A stretch of DNA of 64,000 nucleotides from JAMXLJ01 sp036558745 (GTDB lineage: Bacteria; Actinomycetota; Acidimicrobiia; IMCC26256; JAMXLJ01): assembly GCA_036558745.1 (NCBI GenBank), contig DATBEZ010000052.1, positions 68,130-132,129 of the forward strand. Reading direction: 5' to 3'. The position numbers and the translations under genes were made by a program. The notes beneath the pieces are model-generated. The model searched no databases, had not been told where the DNA came from, and saw nothing but the letters and a program-made list of their open reading frames with translations. Numbering within the stretch: position 1 is the stretch's first letter; each line of letters begins with the position of its first letter. Below, piece after piece: positions 36,102 to 44,758 of this stretch.

Positions 36102-36977
36102 CTACCGCTCGTGACGGGTCACGAGCTCGTAGATCCCGACCCCCGAGCGGTCGTCACCGACGATGCGCAACGGCGTCTCGGTGATCGTCACGGCCTCGTC
36201 GCCGAGCCGCACCGGGTCCCGCCAGCGCTCGGCCTCCATCGCCAGGGTGGTCCCGCCCGCGAGCTCGAGGCGCAGCTCGAACCCGTCGGGCCCGCCGCCG
36301 TGGGTCTCCCGCGATCGGCGCTCGGCCCGGACGACCGGCTGCACCGACCCGCCGTCGTAGAGGTAGCCACTCACGCCCACGCCGCCGTGCGCGTCGACCA
36401 CCTGGAGGAGGTTGCACGAGCGGTCCCCGTCGAAGAAGCCGGTGATGCGATGCCACTCGCGCACGCCGTCCCAGTGCCATGCACCCCACGAGCGGCCCCG
36501 CTGCCCGAGTGCGGCGAAGGGCAGCGATCTGCCGCCCGACGTCAGGGCACCCTCGAGCCGGCCGGTCTGTTCGAAGTGACCCGACGCGATGCCCGGCGAC
36601 GGGGGCCCTTCGGCATAGTCGACGCACGGCGTGATGGCCACGAACGCGAGGTCCGCGCGCTCCCCTCCCGCGTCGACCTCCAGCGCGAGACGCCGCAACG
36701 GTTCCACGATCCGCGCCGTCACGCCGCCGACCGCGAACGCGTCGCGGTCGCCGGGCGGTGCCTCCACCTGGCCGTGCGTGGCCACGCTCGGCGCGGCGCC
36801 GTCGACCCACGCGATCCACAACGCCTCGGCCGCCGGACGGTTCGGCTCGACGACGACGCGGGCGAGGAAGCCGACACCCGACGCGTGGTCGAACGCGTCG
36901 AAGGTGCACGCTTCCATCCAGGATGCGTCGACGGTGTCCGCGGCGTGCCGGCGCTCGTCCGCGTCGGAGATCGACAT
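36102..36977 (-). CDS. AttH/CrtC-like (hydroxyneurosporene synthase-type) lipocalin-fold hypothetical protein
   Basis: A 291-residue protein that looks like the AttH/CrtC-related family of twin lipocalin-like proteins. The central motif GQRGRSWGAWHWDG, followed by RITGFFDGDRS, matches the family's conserved G-x-R-x-x-SWG-x-x-W stretch, and SGYLYDGG and a final lipocalin half follow. Actinobacterial members are often found among lipid or steroid degradation genes. Catalysis is not established. TAGCCT lies 7 bases before the ATG with no ribosome binding site. It is 81 bases downstream of the SDR gene on the same strand. Confidence 0.65.
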   Translation of the reverse strand: MSISDADERRHAADTVDASWMEACTFDAFDHASGVGFLARVVVEPNRPAAEALWIAWVDGAAPSVATHGQVEAPPGDRDAFAVGGVTARIVEPLRRLALEVDAGGERADLAFVAITPCVDYAEGPPSPGIASGHFEQTGRLEGALTSGGRSLPFAALGQRGRSWGAWHWDGVREWHRITGFFDGDRSCNLLQVVDAHGGVGVSGYLYDGGSVQPVVRAERRSRETHGGGPDGFELRLELAGGTTLAMEAERWRDPVRLGDEAVTITETPLRIVGDDRSGVGIYELVTRHER

Positions 36978-37058
36978 CCGCGGGAGGCTAACGCTTGCTG
37001 CCCGCGATCACGCCACCGGCGCCGCCCGCGGCGCACGTGCCCGCCGGGCCGGCCGCGC

Positions 37059-37952
37059 CTACTTGCGCTTCACCTGCTCCATCATCTTCGGGACCTCGTT
37101 CTGGAGGTCGGCGACGGTCCAGCGCTCCGGCTTGTCGAGCTTCGCGGTGAGCGTCCACGGCTGGAAGTACTGGATCGTGCCGCCCTGCACCAGGAATGCC
37201 TGACCCGTGATGTCGCAGTCCTCGGTCGCGAGGTACGCGACGAACGGTGAGACGTTCGCGGGATCCCAGACGTCGAACTTCGACGCGTCCTCGGGCTCCT
37301 TCACCGCGTCGCTCAAACCCGGGGTCTGGAGCGTCAGCCGGGTGCGCGCGGCCGGCGCGATGGCGTTCGAGCGGACGCCGTAGCGACCGAGCTCCATCGC
37401 GCAGATCTGACTGAACGTCGCGATGCCGGACTTCGCCGCCCCGTAGTTCGTCTGTCCCGGGTTGCCGAGCAGACCCGACGTCGACGACGTGTGGATCAAC
37501 GCGGCCTTCATCTCGTTGCCGGCCTTGGCCTGCTCGCGCCAGTACACCGCCGCGTGATGGGTCGGGCAGAAGTGGCCCTTCAGGTGCACGTGGATGACCG
37601 CGTCCCACTCGCCCTCGGTCATGTTGACGAGGACGCGGTCGCGAAGGATGCCCGCGTTGTTCACGAGCACGTGCAGGGTGCCGAACGTGTTCACCGCGGT
37701 GTCGACGAGTCGCTTCGCGCCGTCCCAGTCGGCCACGTTGTCGACGTTGGCGACGGCCTCGCCGCCCATCTCCTTGATCTCGTCGACGACCTGCTGAGCG
37801 GGGGCGCGGTCCTCGCCCGTGCCGTTGATGTCGCCGCCGAGGTCGTTCACGACGACCTTCGCACCCTCCTTGGCGAAGAGCAGCGCATGCTCGCGACCGA
37901 GGCCCCGGCCGGCCCCGGTGATGATCGCCACACGCCCGTCGAGTGCTCCCAT
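37059..37952 (-). CDS. Short-chain dehydrogenase/reductase, (3R)-hydroxyacyl-CoA dehydrogenase-like
   Basis: A 297-residue SDR. The cofactor motif TGAGRGLG is at residues 12-19. VVVNDLGGD and the NNAG motif (LHVLVNNAGILRD) follow, with the catalytic YGAAK and upstream Ser in HTSSTSGL. The insertion around the second strand (GDINGTGEDRAPAQQVVDEI) and the overall length match the dehydrogenase part of peroxisomal multifunctional enzyme type 2 and related actinobacterial acyl-CoA dehydrogenases. GGGAGG supports the ATG. A perfect TetR-type palindrome lies 57 bases upstream. Confidence 0.9.
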   Translation of the reverse strand: MGALDGRVAIITGAGRGLGREHALLFAKEGAKVVVNDLGGDINGTGEDRAPAQQVVDEIKEMGGEAVANVDNVADWDGAKRLVDTAVNTFGTLHVLVNNAGILRDRVLVNMTEGEWDAVIHVHLKGHFCPTHHAAVYWREQAKAGNEMKAALIHTSSTSGLLGNPGQTNYGAAKSGIATFSQICAMELGRYGVRSNAIAPAARTRLTLQTPGLSDAVKEPEDASKFDVWDPANVSPFVAYLATEDCDITGQAFLVQGGTIQYFQPWTLTAKLDKPERWTVADLQNEVPKMMEQVKRK

Positions 37953-38008
37953 GGACGGCCTCCCAGGCTCGTCGAACCGTCAGGACGGCGCGCATGGTAC
38001 GTGTTCAC

Positions 38009-38024
38009 TTGACCGCGCGGTCAA
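38009..38024. promoter_or_regulatory. Perfect 16-bp palindrome, probable TetR-family operator upstream of the SDR gene
   Basis: TTGACCGCGCGGTCAA is a perfect dyad. On the minus strand its first half doubles as a -35-like TTGACC, with TACCAT 19 bases further on as a possible -10 for the SDR gene. The form resembles operators such as the RutR box (TTGACCAnnTGGTCAA). It abuts the stop codon of the kinase gene at 38025. The cognate repressor is not in the window. Confidence 0.65.
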
Positions 38025-39908
38025 TCAGAGCGTGAGCGTGATCGTGGCCCCGACGTGCACCTGCGTGTTCCCGGGGATGCTCTGGGTCTTCACGTGCTTC
38101 CCCGGCCGGTAGCCCTGGACGTCCACCACGAGCCCGGCTCGCTGGAGGACGGCGCTCGCGTCCTCGACCTTCCACGTGGTGACGTTCGGGACGAGCACGA
38201 GCTGCGGTCCCTGGCTCACGTAGATCGTCACGACGCTGTCGCGCGCCACCGGCGTGTTCCCCACCGGTGACGTGCGCGTCACCCGACCGGCCTGGATCGT
38301 GTCGCTGAAGTCCATCGCCTGCACCGGGCGCAGCTGCACGGCTTGGATCGCATCGGCCGCTTGGGCGTAGGTGAGACCCGCGAGGTTGTTGGGCACCTGG
38401 CGCGGCGCGGGTCCGTCGCTGATGACCATGCGTACGGTCGATCCCGGCGCGACCTTCCGGCCCGCGGGCGGGTCGGTGCCGATCAGACCGTCCTTCGGGA
38501 CGACCTCGTCGTTGCGGTGCTCGTCGGTACCGGCCGCGAAGCCGGCCGCGAGGAGCGCGGCGTGCACCTGGGCCGGCGCCGCCGAGGTCGGGAACGCGGG
38601 CACCGCGATCGGGGCGGGGCCCGACGACACCACGAGATGCACCCGACCACCACGGTCGATCCAGCTGCCCGGCGGCGGGGACTGGCTCACGACCGTGCCC
38701 GCGGGCTGGTCGGCCCGGCGCACGTCGACCGCGACGCCGACGCCGGCGTCGGCCGCCCGCAGCGACGCGGTGCCGCGCGTGAGGCCGGCGAGGTTCGGGA
38801 CCGGGACGCGGCCGCCGTTGTTGGTCGCGCCGACGACCGCGACCCCGGCCAGGGCGAGCGCGAGGACGACGAGACCGGCGACGAGCAACGGCACGATCGC
38901 GCCGGCGCGGCCGCTGCGTCGCGGCACGGTCCGTACCGGCGCGTACTCGACCGCGAGCGTGTCCTCGTCGGACGCGTCCTGGTCGAAGGGGATGCCGGGC
39001 TCGTAACCGATCTGGGTCGGGTTCTGGTCGTCGCCGACCTCGTGCAGACCGCTCAAGGTCAGCGGCCCGGGCGGCGGGAGCGCGGCGGCGGCATCGGTCA
39101 GCGCGGCGCCCATCGTCGCCGCGTCGGGATAGCGCTGCACGGGGTCGATCTGGCCCGCGCGCTCCACGACCGCACCGAGCGGTCCGAGCTCGGCCGGCGC
39201 GGTGATGCCCGTGTGCGTGCGCGCGGTGAGCGTCCCGATCGGCGTGTCGGCCGCGAACGGCACGCGACCGGTCACCGACTCGACCAGCACCAGCGCCAAC
39301 GCGTAGAGATCGGCTCGCGCGTCGAGCGGGGTGCCCGCGGCCTGCTCCGGGGACGCGTAGCGCGCGGTACCGAGCAACGCGCCCGCGGGCTCGGTCCAGC
39401 TCGCCTCCGCGAGTGCGCGCGCAAGACCGAAGTCACCGACGCGCACGATGCCGTGCTCGTCGAAGAGCAGGTTCGCGGGCTTGATGTCGCGGTGCACGAG
39501 CCCCCGCACGTGCGCATATTCGAGCGCAGCCGCGACCTGGCGGCCGACGTGCGCGGCCTGCGACGGCGTGAGCCGGTGGTCGCGGTCGAGCATGCTGCGC
39601 AGGCTGCCGCCCTCGAGCAGCTCGAGGACCATGAAGGGGACGTCGTCCTCGCCCCAGTCGTAGACGGCCATGACGTTGGGATGGTGCAGCGACGCGGCGA
39701 GCTGGGCTTCGGCCCGGAAGCGCCGGAGGAAGCCCGAGTCGTCGGCCAGGGCCGTGTGCAGGACCTTGACCGCGACGCGCCGGCGCAGTCGCACGTCGTC
39801 GGCGACGTACACGCGACCGCTCGCGCCCGCGCCGATCGGCGCCCGCAGCCGGTACCGCCCGGCGAGGACCCGGCCGACGAGGAGGTCGCTGACCCCGCTG
39901 GTGGCCAT
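38025..39908 (-). CDS. PASTA-domain Ser/Thr protein kinase, PknB/StkP type
   Basis: A 627-residue membrane kinase. The kinase domain occupies about residues 18-275: Gly loop IGAGASGRV, Lys in VAVKVL, catalytic loop HRDIKPANLLF, DFGLA, and activation segment GTARYASPEQ. A juxtamembrane linker with several Thr (a likely autophosphorylation zone), one transmembrane helix near residues 340-362 and four extracellular PASTA repeats follow. Such kinases sense muropeptides or lipid II and regulate cell division and envelope synthesis. TAGCGT lies 6 bases before the ATG without a ribosome binding site. A single-pass membrane protein is encoded divergently 82 bases away. Confidence 0.93.
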   Translation of the reverse strand: MATSGVSDLLVGRVLAGRYRLRAPIGAGASGRVYVADDVRLRRRVAVKVLHTALADDSGFLRRFRAEAQLAASLHHPNVMAVYDWGEDDVPFMVLELLEGGSLRSMLDRDHRLTPSQAAHVGRQVAAALEYAHVRGLVHRDIKPANLLFDEHGIVRVGDFGLARALAEASWTEPAGALLGTARYASPEQAAGTPLDARADLYALALVLVESVTGRVPFAADTPIGTLTARTHTGITAPAELGPLGAVVERAGQIDPVQRYPDAATMGAALTDAAAALPPPGPLTLSGLHEVGDDQNPTQIGYEPGIPFDQDASDEDTLAVEYAPVRTVPRRSGRAGAIVPLLVAGLVVLALALAGVAVVGATNNGGRVPVPNLAGLTRGTASLRAADAGVGVAVDVRRADQPAGTVVSQSPPPGSWIDRGGRVHLVVSSGPAPIAVPAFPTSAAPAQVHAALLAAGFAAGTDEHRNDEVVPKDGLIGTDPPAGRKVAPGSTVRMVISDGPAPRQVPNNLAGLTYAQAADAIQAVQLRPVQAMDFSDTIQAGRVTRTSPVGNTPVARDSVVTIYVSQGPQLVLVPNVTTWKVEDASAVLQRAGLVVDVQGYRPGKHVKTQSIPGNTQVHVGATITLTL

Positions 39909-39914
39909 CCGTTC

Positions 39915-39920
39915 ACGCTA
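39915..39920 (-). promoter_or_regulatory. Putative -10 of the leaderless PASTA kinase gene
   Basis: TAGCGT on the minus strand, 6 bases before the kinase ATG. The divergent gene has TACCGT at 39978-39983, 7 bases before its own GTG. Confidence 0.45.
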
Positions 39921-39990
39921 CCGGGCGCCCCCGCACGGTCCGTGGCACGCGACCCGGACCCGGCGCTCCGCCGGCGCTACCGTCGGGGGC

Positions 39991-40524
39991 GTGGTCGATC
40001 GGGTCGCGCCGCTCCCGCCGACGGGGCGGGGAAACGGCAGCAACGGAAACCGCACGAACGGCAACGGCTCGGGCAACGGCTCCCGCGCCCTGACCGGCCC
40101 GGGCCCGGCGAAGGCCCGGCACCCGTGGCGATTCGCCATCGTGGCCGTCGGTCTGCTGATCGTGGTGAACCTGCTCGTCTACGTCGGTGTGAGCGCGGAC
40201 ACGAGCGACAAGACCCGCGTGCTGCCGAGCGAGGTGCAAAACGTCCTGCCCGCGCCGGGCAGCCAGGTCCGCGTGCAGGACACCGTCGCGGTCGACCTGC
40301 GCGACGACCTCACCGGCGTCCTCGTGATCGACGGCGTCGAGCTGCCCGAGAACGAGATCTCGCGCATCCCGTCACTCGGTGAGATCAGCTTCCGTCCCGG
40401 CCAGGGGAAGGTGTTCGAGCGTCTCGAGCCCGGCGTGCACAACGTGTCGGTCATCTACTGGCCTCAGATCAAGAACCGCTCCGACGGCACGCAGACATTC
40501 ACCTGGTCGTTTTCGACCGGGTAG
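39991..40524 (+). CDS. Single-pass membrane protein with Gly/Asn-rich cytoplasmic segment
   Basis: A 177-residue hypothetical protein. Residues about 9-32 are a Gly/Asn/Ser-rich low-complexity stretch, followed by a transmembrane helix near residues 48-67 (FAIVAVGLLIVVNLLVYVGV) and an extracytoplasmic beta-rich domain. The latter has repeating acidic loops (ELPENEISRIPSLG, GVHNVSVIYWP), which may form an Ig-like sandwich. The GTG start was chosen because upstream sequence is a shadow of the kinase promoter, and TACCGT lies 7 bases before it. No family is recognised; it may be functionally linked to the divergent kinase. Confidence 0.65.
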   Translation: MVDRVAPLPPTGRGNGSNGNRTNGNGSGNGSRALTGPGPAKARHPWRFAIVAVGLLIVVNLLVYVGVSADTSDKTRVLPSEVQNVLPAPGSQVRVQDTVAVDLRDDLTGVLVIDGVELPENEISRIPSLGEISFRPGQGKVFERLEPGVHNVSVIYWPQIKNRSDGTQTFTWSFSTG

Positions 40525-40536
40525 TCGCTTCGTCTC

Positions 40537-41538
40537 CTACTGCGCGATCGCGAGCACCGCCGCGCCCTGCACGCGGTCGGCTGCGATCGCGGCGAGCGCG
40601 TCGTTCGCATCCTCGAGCGCGAACGTCTCGAACGACGTGCGCACGCCCGCCTCGGCCGCGAGGGCCATGAACTCCTCCGCGTCGCGGCGGGTCATGTTGG
40701 CGACCGAACGCAACGTCCGCTCCTCCCACAGCAGCGCGTAGTCGAACGCCGGGATCGTCGACATGTGAATGCCCGCGAGGCTCACCGTCCCGCCCGGACG
40801 CACGACGCGCAGCGCGACGGGTACGAGCTCGCCGGCGGGAGCGAACACCACCGCGCGGTCGGCGGGACGCGGCGGCAGCTCGGCTGCATCCCCGACCCAC
40901 GACGCGCCGAGCTCGCGCGCGAGCGCCTGATGACCTTCACCGCGCGTCAGCACCACGACGTCGCAACCCCAGTGATGCAGCACCTGGATCGCCAGGTGCG
41001 CCGACGCGCCGAACCCCATGAGCGCGACGCGGTCCCCCGGCTGCACCTCGGCGCGACGCAGCGCGCGGTAGCCGATCACGCCTGCGCACAGCAGCGGCGC
41101 GGCCTCGAGGTCGCCCATGCTCGACGGCAGGCGCGCCGCGAAGTCCTCCGGCACCGTGATCGCGTCCGCGTAGCCGCCGTCGACCGTCCAGCCGGTGAAC
41201 GTCGCGTGGGGGCACAGGTTCTCCTCGCCGCGCACACAGAACTCGCACGTCCCGTCGGTGTGGTGCAGCCACGGGACGCCGACGCGATCGCCGACGTCGA
41301 GCCGGGTGCACCCGGGACCGCGCGCGTCGACGACACCGACGGCCTGGTGACCGGGCACGACCGGCAGGTGCGGGAGGTCGAGGTCGCCCTCGGTCACGTG
41401 CAGGTCGGTCCGACAGCACCCGCACGCGATCACCGCGACGCGCACCTCCCCCGCGCCGGGCTCCGGCAGCGGCCGCTCCTCGAGCTGGAGCGGCCGGGTG
41501 CCGACGGGTGCGGCCGCGTGCAGGACCTGCGCGCGCAC
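40537..41538 (-). CDS. Zinc-dependent alcohol dehydrogenase family protein
   Basis: A 333-residue MDR-superfamily oxidoreductase. Catalytic zinc ligands are suggested by CGCCRTDLHV and GHQAVG. The structural zinc lobe reads CEFCVRGEENLC and appears to have three of the usual four cysteines. The nucleotide-binding GFGASAHLAIQVL is a Rossmann motif, with the first Gly-rich turn altered relative to GxGxxG. Substrate unknown. It is the last gene of ligA-hadA-hadB-adh, with 15 bases after the MaoC-like gene, so it may reduce or oxidise a fatty-acyl or alcohol intermediate. Confidence 0.88.
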   Translation of the reverse strand: MRAQVLHAAAPVGTRPLQLEERPLPEPGAGEVRVAVIACGCCRTDLHVTEGDLDLPHLPVVPGHQAVGVVDARGPGCTRLDVGDRVGVPWLHHTDGTCEFCVRGEENLCPHATFTGWTVDGGYADAITVPEDFAARLPSSMGDLEAAPLLCAGVIGYRALRRAEVQPGDRVALMGFGASAHLAIQVLHHWGCDVVVLTRGEGHQALARELGASWVGDAAELPPRPADRAVVFAPAGELVPVALRVVRPGGTVSLAGIHMSTIPAFDYALLWEERTLRSVANMTRRDAEEFMALAAEAGVRTSFETFALEDANDALAAIAADRVQGAAVLAIAQ

Positions 41539-41553
41539 GTGCTGCGGCGCGAG

Positions 41554-41973
41554 CTACGACACGACGAAGGTGGCCTCGCCGCGAATCGCGGTGCCGCCAC
41601 CTTCGCGGTCGCAGCTCAGCTGCAGGTCGACCCGACGCTCGCCGTCGGCCTCGTAGCGCTTCACGACCTCACCGGTGCAGACCAGAGTGTCGCCCGGCCA
41701 CACCTGCTCCCTGAACGACACGCTGAAGCGGCGCACGTTCTCCGCGCCCAGCCAGTCGGTCGCGAAGGTGCCCAGGATGCCGGCCTGCAGCATCCCGACC
41801 GAGAACACGGTCGGGAACCCGGCCGAGCGCGCGAACTCCTCGTCGTGGTGGATCGGGTTGAAGTCGCCCGACGCGCCCTGGTAGCGCACGAAGTCGGTCC
41901 GGGTGAGCGGGCCGAACGTGCGGGCCTCCGCCTTGGTCCCTTCCTCGAGGTCGTCCCACGTGGGCGTGGCCAT
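41554..41973 (-). CDS. MaoC-like (R)-specific enoyl dehydratase, HadB-like
   Basis: A 139-residue hot-dog-fold protein. The hydratase-2 motif is present in YQGASGDFNPIHHDEEFARSAG, including the catalytic Asp (GDFNP) and His (IHHD). AGGGGAG supports the ATG at 41973, and the longer frame upstream has no similarity. It pairs with the HadA-like protein encoded upstream, the arrangement of HadAB dehydratases of mycobacterial FAS-II. Here the role may be fatty acid synthesis or side-chain degradation. Confidence 0.88.
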   Translation of the reverse strand: MATPTWDDLEEGTKAEARTFGPLTRTDFVRYQGASGDFNPIHHDEEFARSAGFPTVFSVGMLQAGILGTFATDWLGAENVRRFSVSFREQVWPGDTLVCTGEVVKRYEADGERRVDLQLSCDREGGGTAIRGEATFVVS

Positions 41974-42119
41974 CGTCGCTCCCCTCAACTCTCTCTTCAT
42001 CGTCGATCTCACTGCGCCCTCCCGGGCCTGCATCGCTCCACTCGCTCATTCGAGCAGTGAGGTCGGCATCCCGGGAGCGATGTCATTCGCTCGTAACTGC
42101 CAGGCCTCCGTTCGATCTC
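41974..42119 (-). other. Spacer between hadA-like and hadB-like genes with imperfect hairpins
   Basis: A 146-base gap, unusually long for a heterodimer pair. It contains CTCACTGCTCG opposite CGAGTGG-type sequence around an AATG loop and a CCCGGGA/CCCGGGAG pair, plus a GAGCGA/CTTCATC-type repeat word shared with the spacers at 4355 and 44613. It contains no gene. Confidence 0.4.
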
Positions 42120-42563
42120 CTACTGTCCGGGCGCGCGGCCGGTCTCGATCGTGGTGCCGCGCGACTCGGCCACGAGGTTGCCCTGCTCGTCGCGGAACTC
42201 GGTCACGCCGATGACGAAGGTCATCGTCCCGCCGCGCTTGCCTACCTTCTCGTAGATGTCCTCGATGCGCGTCTGCGCAGTGAGCTTCGTCCCCGCGCGC
42301 GGCGGCGGGCCGTGGAAGATGAACTCCTGGCCGCCGTGCAACACGCGCCGCATGTCGAGGCCGACCTTGCCGTACACGGACTTCCCCGGCGGCGTCCAGA
42401 ACGTCATGTTCACGAGAAACGTCGGCTCGCTCACGGGATGGGGATCATCGAGGTACGCGGGATTCTGCGACTTCGTCGCCCGCGCGAACTCGCGGATCTT
42501 GCTGCGCTCGACCAGCATCTCGAAAGGCTGGTCGCTCGCGCCGATGACGTCCTTGTTGGCCAC
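42120..42563 (-). CDS. FAS1-like/MaoC N-terminal dehydratase, HadA-like
   Basis: A 147-residue hot-dog domain protein. Its start, with KIREFARATKSQNPAY and then PTFLVNMTFWTP, matches the MaoC-like N-terminal (HadA) domain that binds the acyl chain but lacks the catalytic Asp/His. RRVLHGGQEFIFHGPPPRAG and TQTRIEDIYEKVGKRGG-type sequence follow. It most likely forms a heterodimer with the HadB-like protein at 41554-41973. The GTG at 42563 lies 3 bases after the ligA stop, so it is co-transcribed with ligA. Confidence 0.85.
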   Translation of the reverse strand: MANKDVIGASDQPFEMLVERSKIREFARATKSQNPAYLDDPHPVSEPTFLVNMTFWTPPGKSVYGKVGLDMRRVLHGGQEFIFHGPPPRAGTKLTAQTRIEDIYEKVGKRGGTMTFVIGVTEFRDEQGNLVAESRGTTIETGRAPGQ

Positions 42564-42566
42564 TCG

Positions 42567-44612
42567 TCAGTCCTCCTGCTCTTGTCCCGGACCATGCTCG
42601 AGCAGGTCGCGGAAGCCGTCCTCGTCGAGGATCGTCGACCCGAGCTGCTCGGCCTTCGCGAGCTTCGAGCCGGGGTTCTCGCCCACGACCACGTAGGTCG
42701 TCTTCTTCGACACGCTGCTGGTGACCTTGCCGCCGCGCGCCTGGATCTCCGACTCGGCGTCCTCGCGCGTGAAGCCCTCGAGGCCGCCGGTCAGCACGAA
42801 CGTCGTGCCCGCGAGGGTGGCCGCCGACGGATCGGCCTCGACCTTCTCCGGCCCGGTCAGGTTGACGTCGGCGCGCCGCAGCTTGTCGACGACGCGACGG
42901 TTGGGCGCCACCTCGAAGAACCGGTGGATGCTCTGCGCGATCACGCCGCCGACCCCCTCGACCGCGACGATCTCGTCCTCGGACGCCTGCTCGATCGCGT
43001 CCAGGCTGCCGAGGTCGCGCGCCAACGCGACGGCCGCCGTCGGGCCGACGTGACGGATGCCGAGACCCACGAGCACGCGCCACAACGGCTGCTGCTTCGA
43101 GTGCTCGACCGCGTCGACGAGCAGCTGCGCGGACCGCTCACCGATGCGTTCCAGCGGCACGAGCCGCTCGACGGTCAGGTCGTAGATGTCGCCCGCGTCC
43201 TCGAGCAGACCCGCCTCGACGAACTGCCGGACGCGTTCCTCGCCCAGACCCTCGATGTCCATGGCGCCCCGGCTCGCGTAGTGCACGATGCGCTGCACCC
43301 GCTGCGCCGGGCAGTCGAAGTTGACGCAGTGGTGATCGGCCTCACCCTCGAGCCGGACGAGGTCGGACTTGCAGACCGGGCACTTCTTCGGGAACTTCCA
43401 GGGGCGCGCGCCCTTCGGACGCTTCGCGGGAACCGGCCCTACCACCTCGGGGATCACGTCACCCGCCTTGCGGACGATGACGGTGTCGCCCTCGCGCACG
43501 TCCTTGCGCGCGACCTCGTCCTGGTTGTGCAACGTGGCCAGCCCCACCGTGGAACCGCCCACGAACACCGGCTCGAGCTGCGCGAACGGCGTCGCCCGCC
43601 CTGTCCGGCCGATGCTCACCATGATGTGGTGGAGCAGCGTGGTCTTCTCCTCGGGCGGGAACTTGTACGCGATGGCCCACCGCGGTGCCTTGCTCGTCGA
43701 GCCCAGCTCCTCGCGCTGACCGAGGTCGTCGACCTTCACGACGACACCGTCGATCTCGTACGGCAGGTCGTGACGCCGCGCGAGCATCGACTCGCAGAAC
43801 GCGTGCACCTCGTCGAGCGACTGGAAGCGCGAGATCAGGTCGTTGACGGGGAACCCGAGCTCGCGCAGCCACGCGAGGGTCTCGGTGTGCGTGCGCAACC
43901 GGCGCCCGCCTTCGACCGCGCCGAGCTGGTAGCAGACGACGTCGAGGTCGCGGCCGGCGGTCACCTTCGCGTCCTTCTGTCGCAGCGAGCCCGCGGCGGC
44001 GTTGCGCGGATTCGCGAAGAGGCGCTCGCCGGCCTCGCTCTGCCGGCGGTTCAGCTCCTCGAAGCTGGCGACCGGCATGAACACCTCACCCCGCACCTCG
44101 ATCACGTCTGGGACGTTCTTGCCCTTCAGACGCTCGGGGACGGAACGGATGGTGTTGACGTTCGCGGTCACGTCCTCGCCGACGACACCGTCGCCACGCG
44201 TCGCCGCGCGGGTGAAGCGTCCGCCCTCGTAGAGGAGCGAGATCGCGAGCCCGTCCATCTTCGGCTCGCACACGAACGCGACGTCCGCCGTGATCTGACG
44301 CTCGATGCGCTTCCCCCACGCGAGGAGGTCCTCGAGACCGAACGCGTTGTCGAGCGACAGCATCGGGACGAGGTGCTGCACGGGCGAAAACGCCGCGGTC
44401 GCACCCGAACCGGGCCGCTGCGTCGGGGAATCGGGACGGACGAGCTCCGGGTGCTCGGCCTCGAGCTCGATGAGCTCGCGCATGAGCTCGTCAAACTCCG
44501 CGTCGGTGATCTCGGGCGCGTCGTCGAGGTAGTAGCGCCGCGAGTGGTACTCGATCTGATCACGCAACGCCGCGACCCGCGCCTCCGGGCTCGTCTTCGC
44601 GCGGCCGGCCAT
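42567..44612 (-). CDS. ligA: NAD-dependent DNA ligase
   Basis: A 681-residue replicative ligase with the full bacterial architecture. An N-terminal Ia domain with YHSRRYYLDD is followed by the adenylation domain with the nucleophile Lys118 in KMDG. Next come the OB fold, the Cys4 zinc finger (CPVCKSDLVR...CVNFDCPAQ), HhH repeats and a BRCT domain (TFVLTGGLEGFTREDAE...GGKV). The ATG at 44612 has AGAG close by. The 146-base spacer upstream holds TAGCGT (about 44717-44722, minus) as a possible -10. Coupling to hadA-hadB-adh looks incidental but the genes are tightly packed. Confidence 0.97.
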   Translation of the reverse strand: MAGRAKTSPEARVAALRDQIEYHSRRYYLDDAPEITDAEFDELMRELIELEAEHPELVRPDSPTQRPGSGATAAFSPVQHLVPMLSLDNAFGLEDLLAWGKRIERQITADVAFVCEPKMDGLAISLLYEGGRFTRAATRGDGVVGEDVTANVNTIRSVPERLKGKNVPDVIEVRGEVFMPVASFEELNRRQSEAGERLFANPRNAAAGSLRQKDAKVTAGRDLDVVCYQLGAVEGGRRLRTHTETLAWLRELGFPVNDLISRFQSLDEVHAFCESMLARRHDLPYEIDGVVVKVDDLGQREELGSTSKAPRWAIAYKFPPEEKTTLLHHIMVSIGRTGRATPFAQLEPVFVGGSTVGLATLHNQDEVARKDVREGDTVIVRKAGDVIPEVVGPVPAKRPKGARPWKFPKKCPVCKSDLVRLEGEADHHCVNFDCPAQRVQRIVHYASRGAMDIEGLGEERVRQFVEAGLLEDAGDIYDLTVERLVPLERIGERSAQLLVDAVEHSKQQPLWRVLVGLGIRHVGPTAAVALARDLGSLDAIEQASEDEIVAVEGVGGVIAQSIHRFFEVAPNRRVVDKLRRADVNLTGPEKVEADPSAATLAGTTFVLTGGLEGFTREDAESEIQARGGKVTSSVSKKTTYVVVGENPGSKLAKAEQLGSTILDEDGFRDLLEHGPGQEQED

Positions 44613-44758
44613 CTCTATGGCTCCGCTCCCACTCGGCTACTTCCACTCGCTGGCGCTCGCTTCATCCGCCTCGTTCGCTCCGCGTGCTCGCTCGCTTCGC
44701 TCGCGCGTGCCTCGGCGCGTCCACGCTACCGAGTGGTAACGGACGCGACGAAGGCTGG
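44613..44758 (-). other. ligA leader with tandem GAGCGA-type repeats
   Basis: On the minus strand the spacer reads as near-tandem GAGCGA/GCGAGC units (about 44640-44705). An 8-bp inverted repeat CCACTCGG/CCGAGTGG (near 44631 and 44725) encloses them. No gene was found. Confidence 0.45.
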
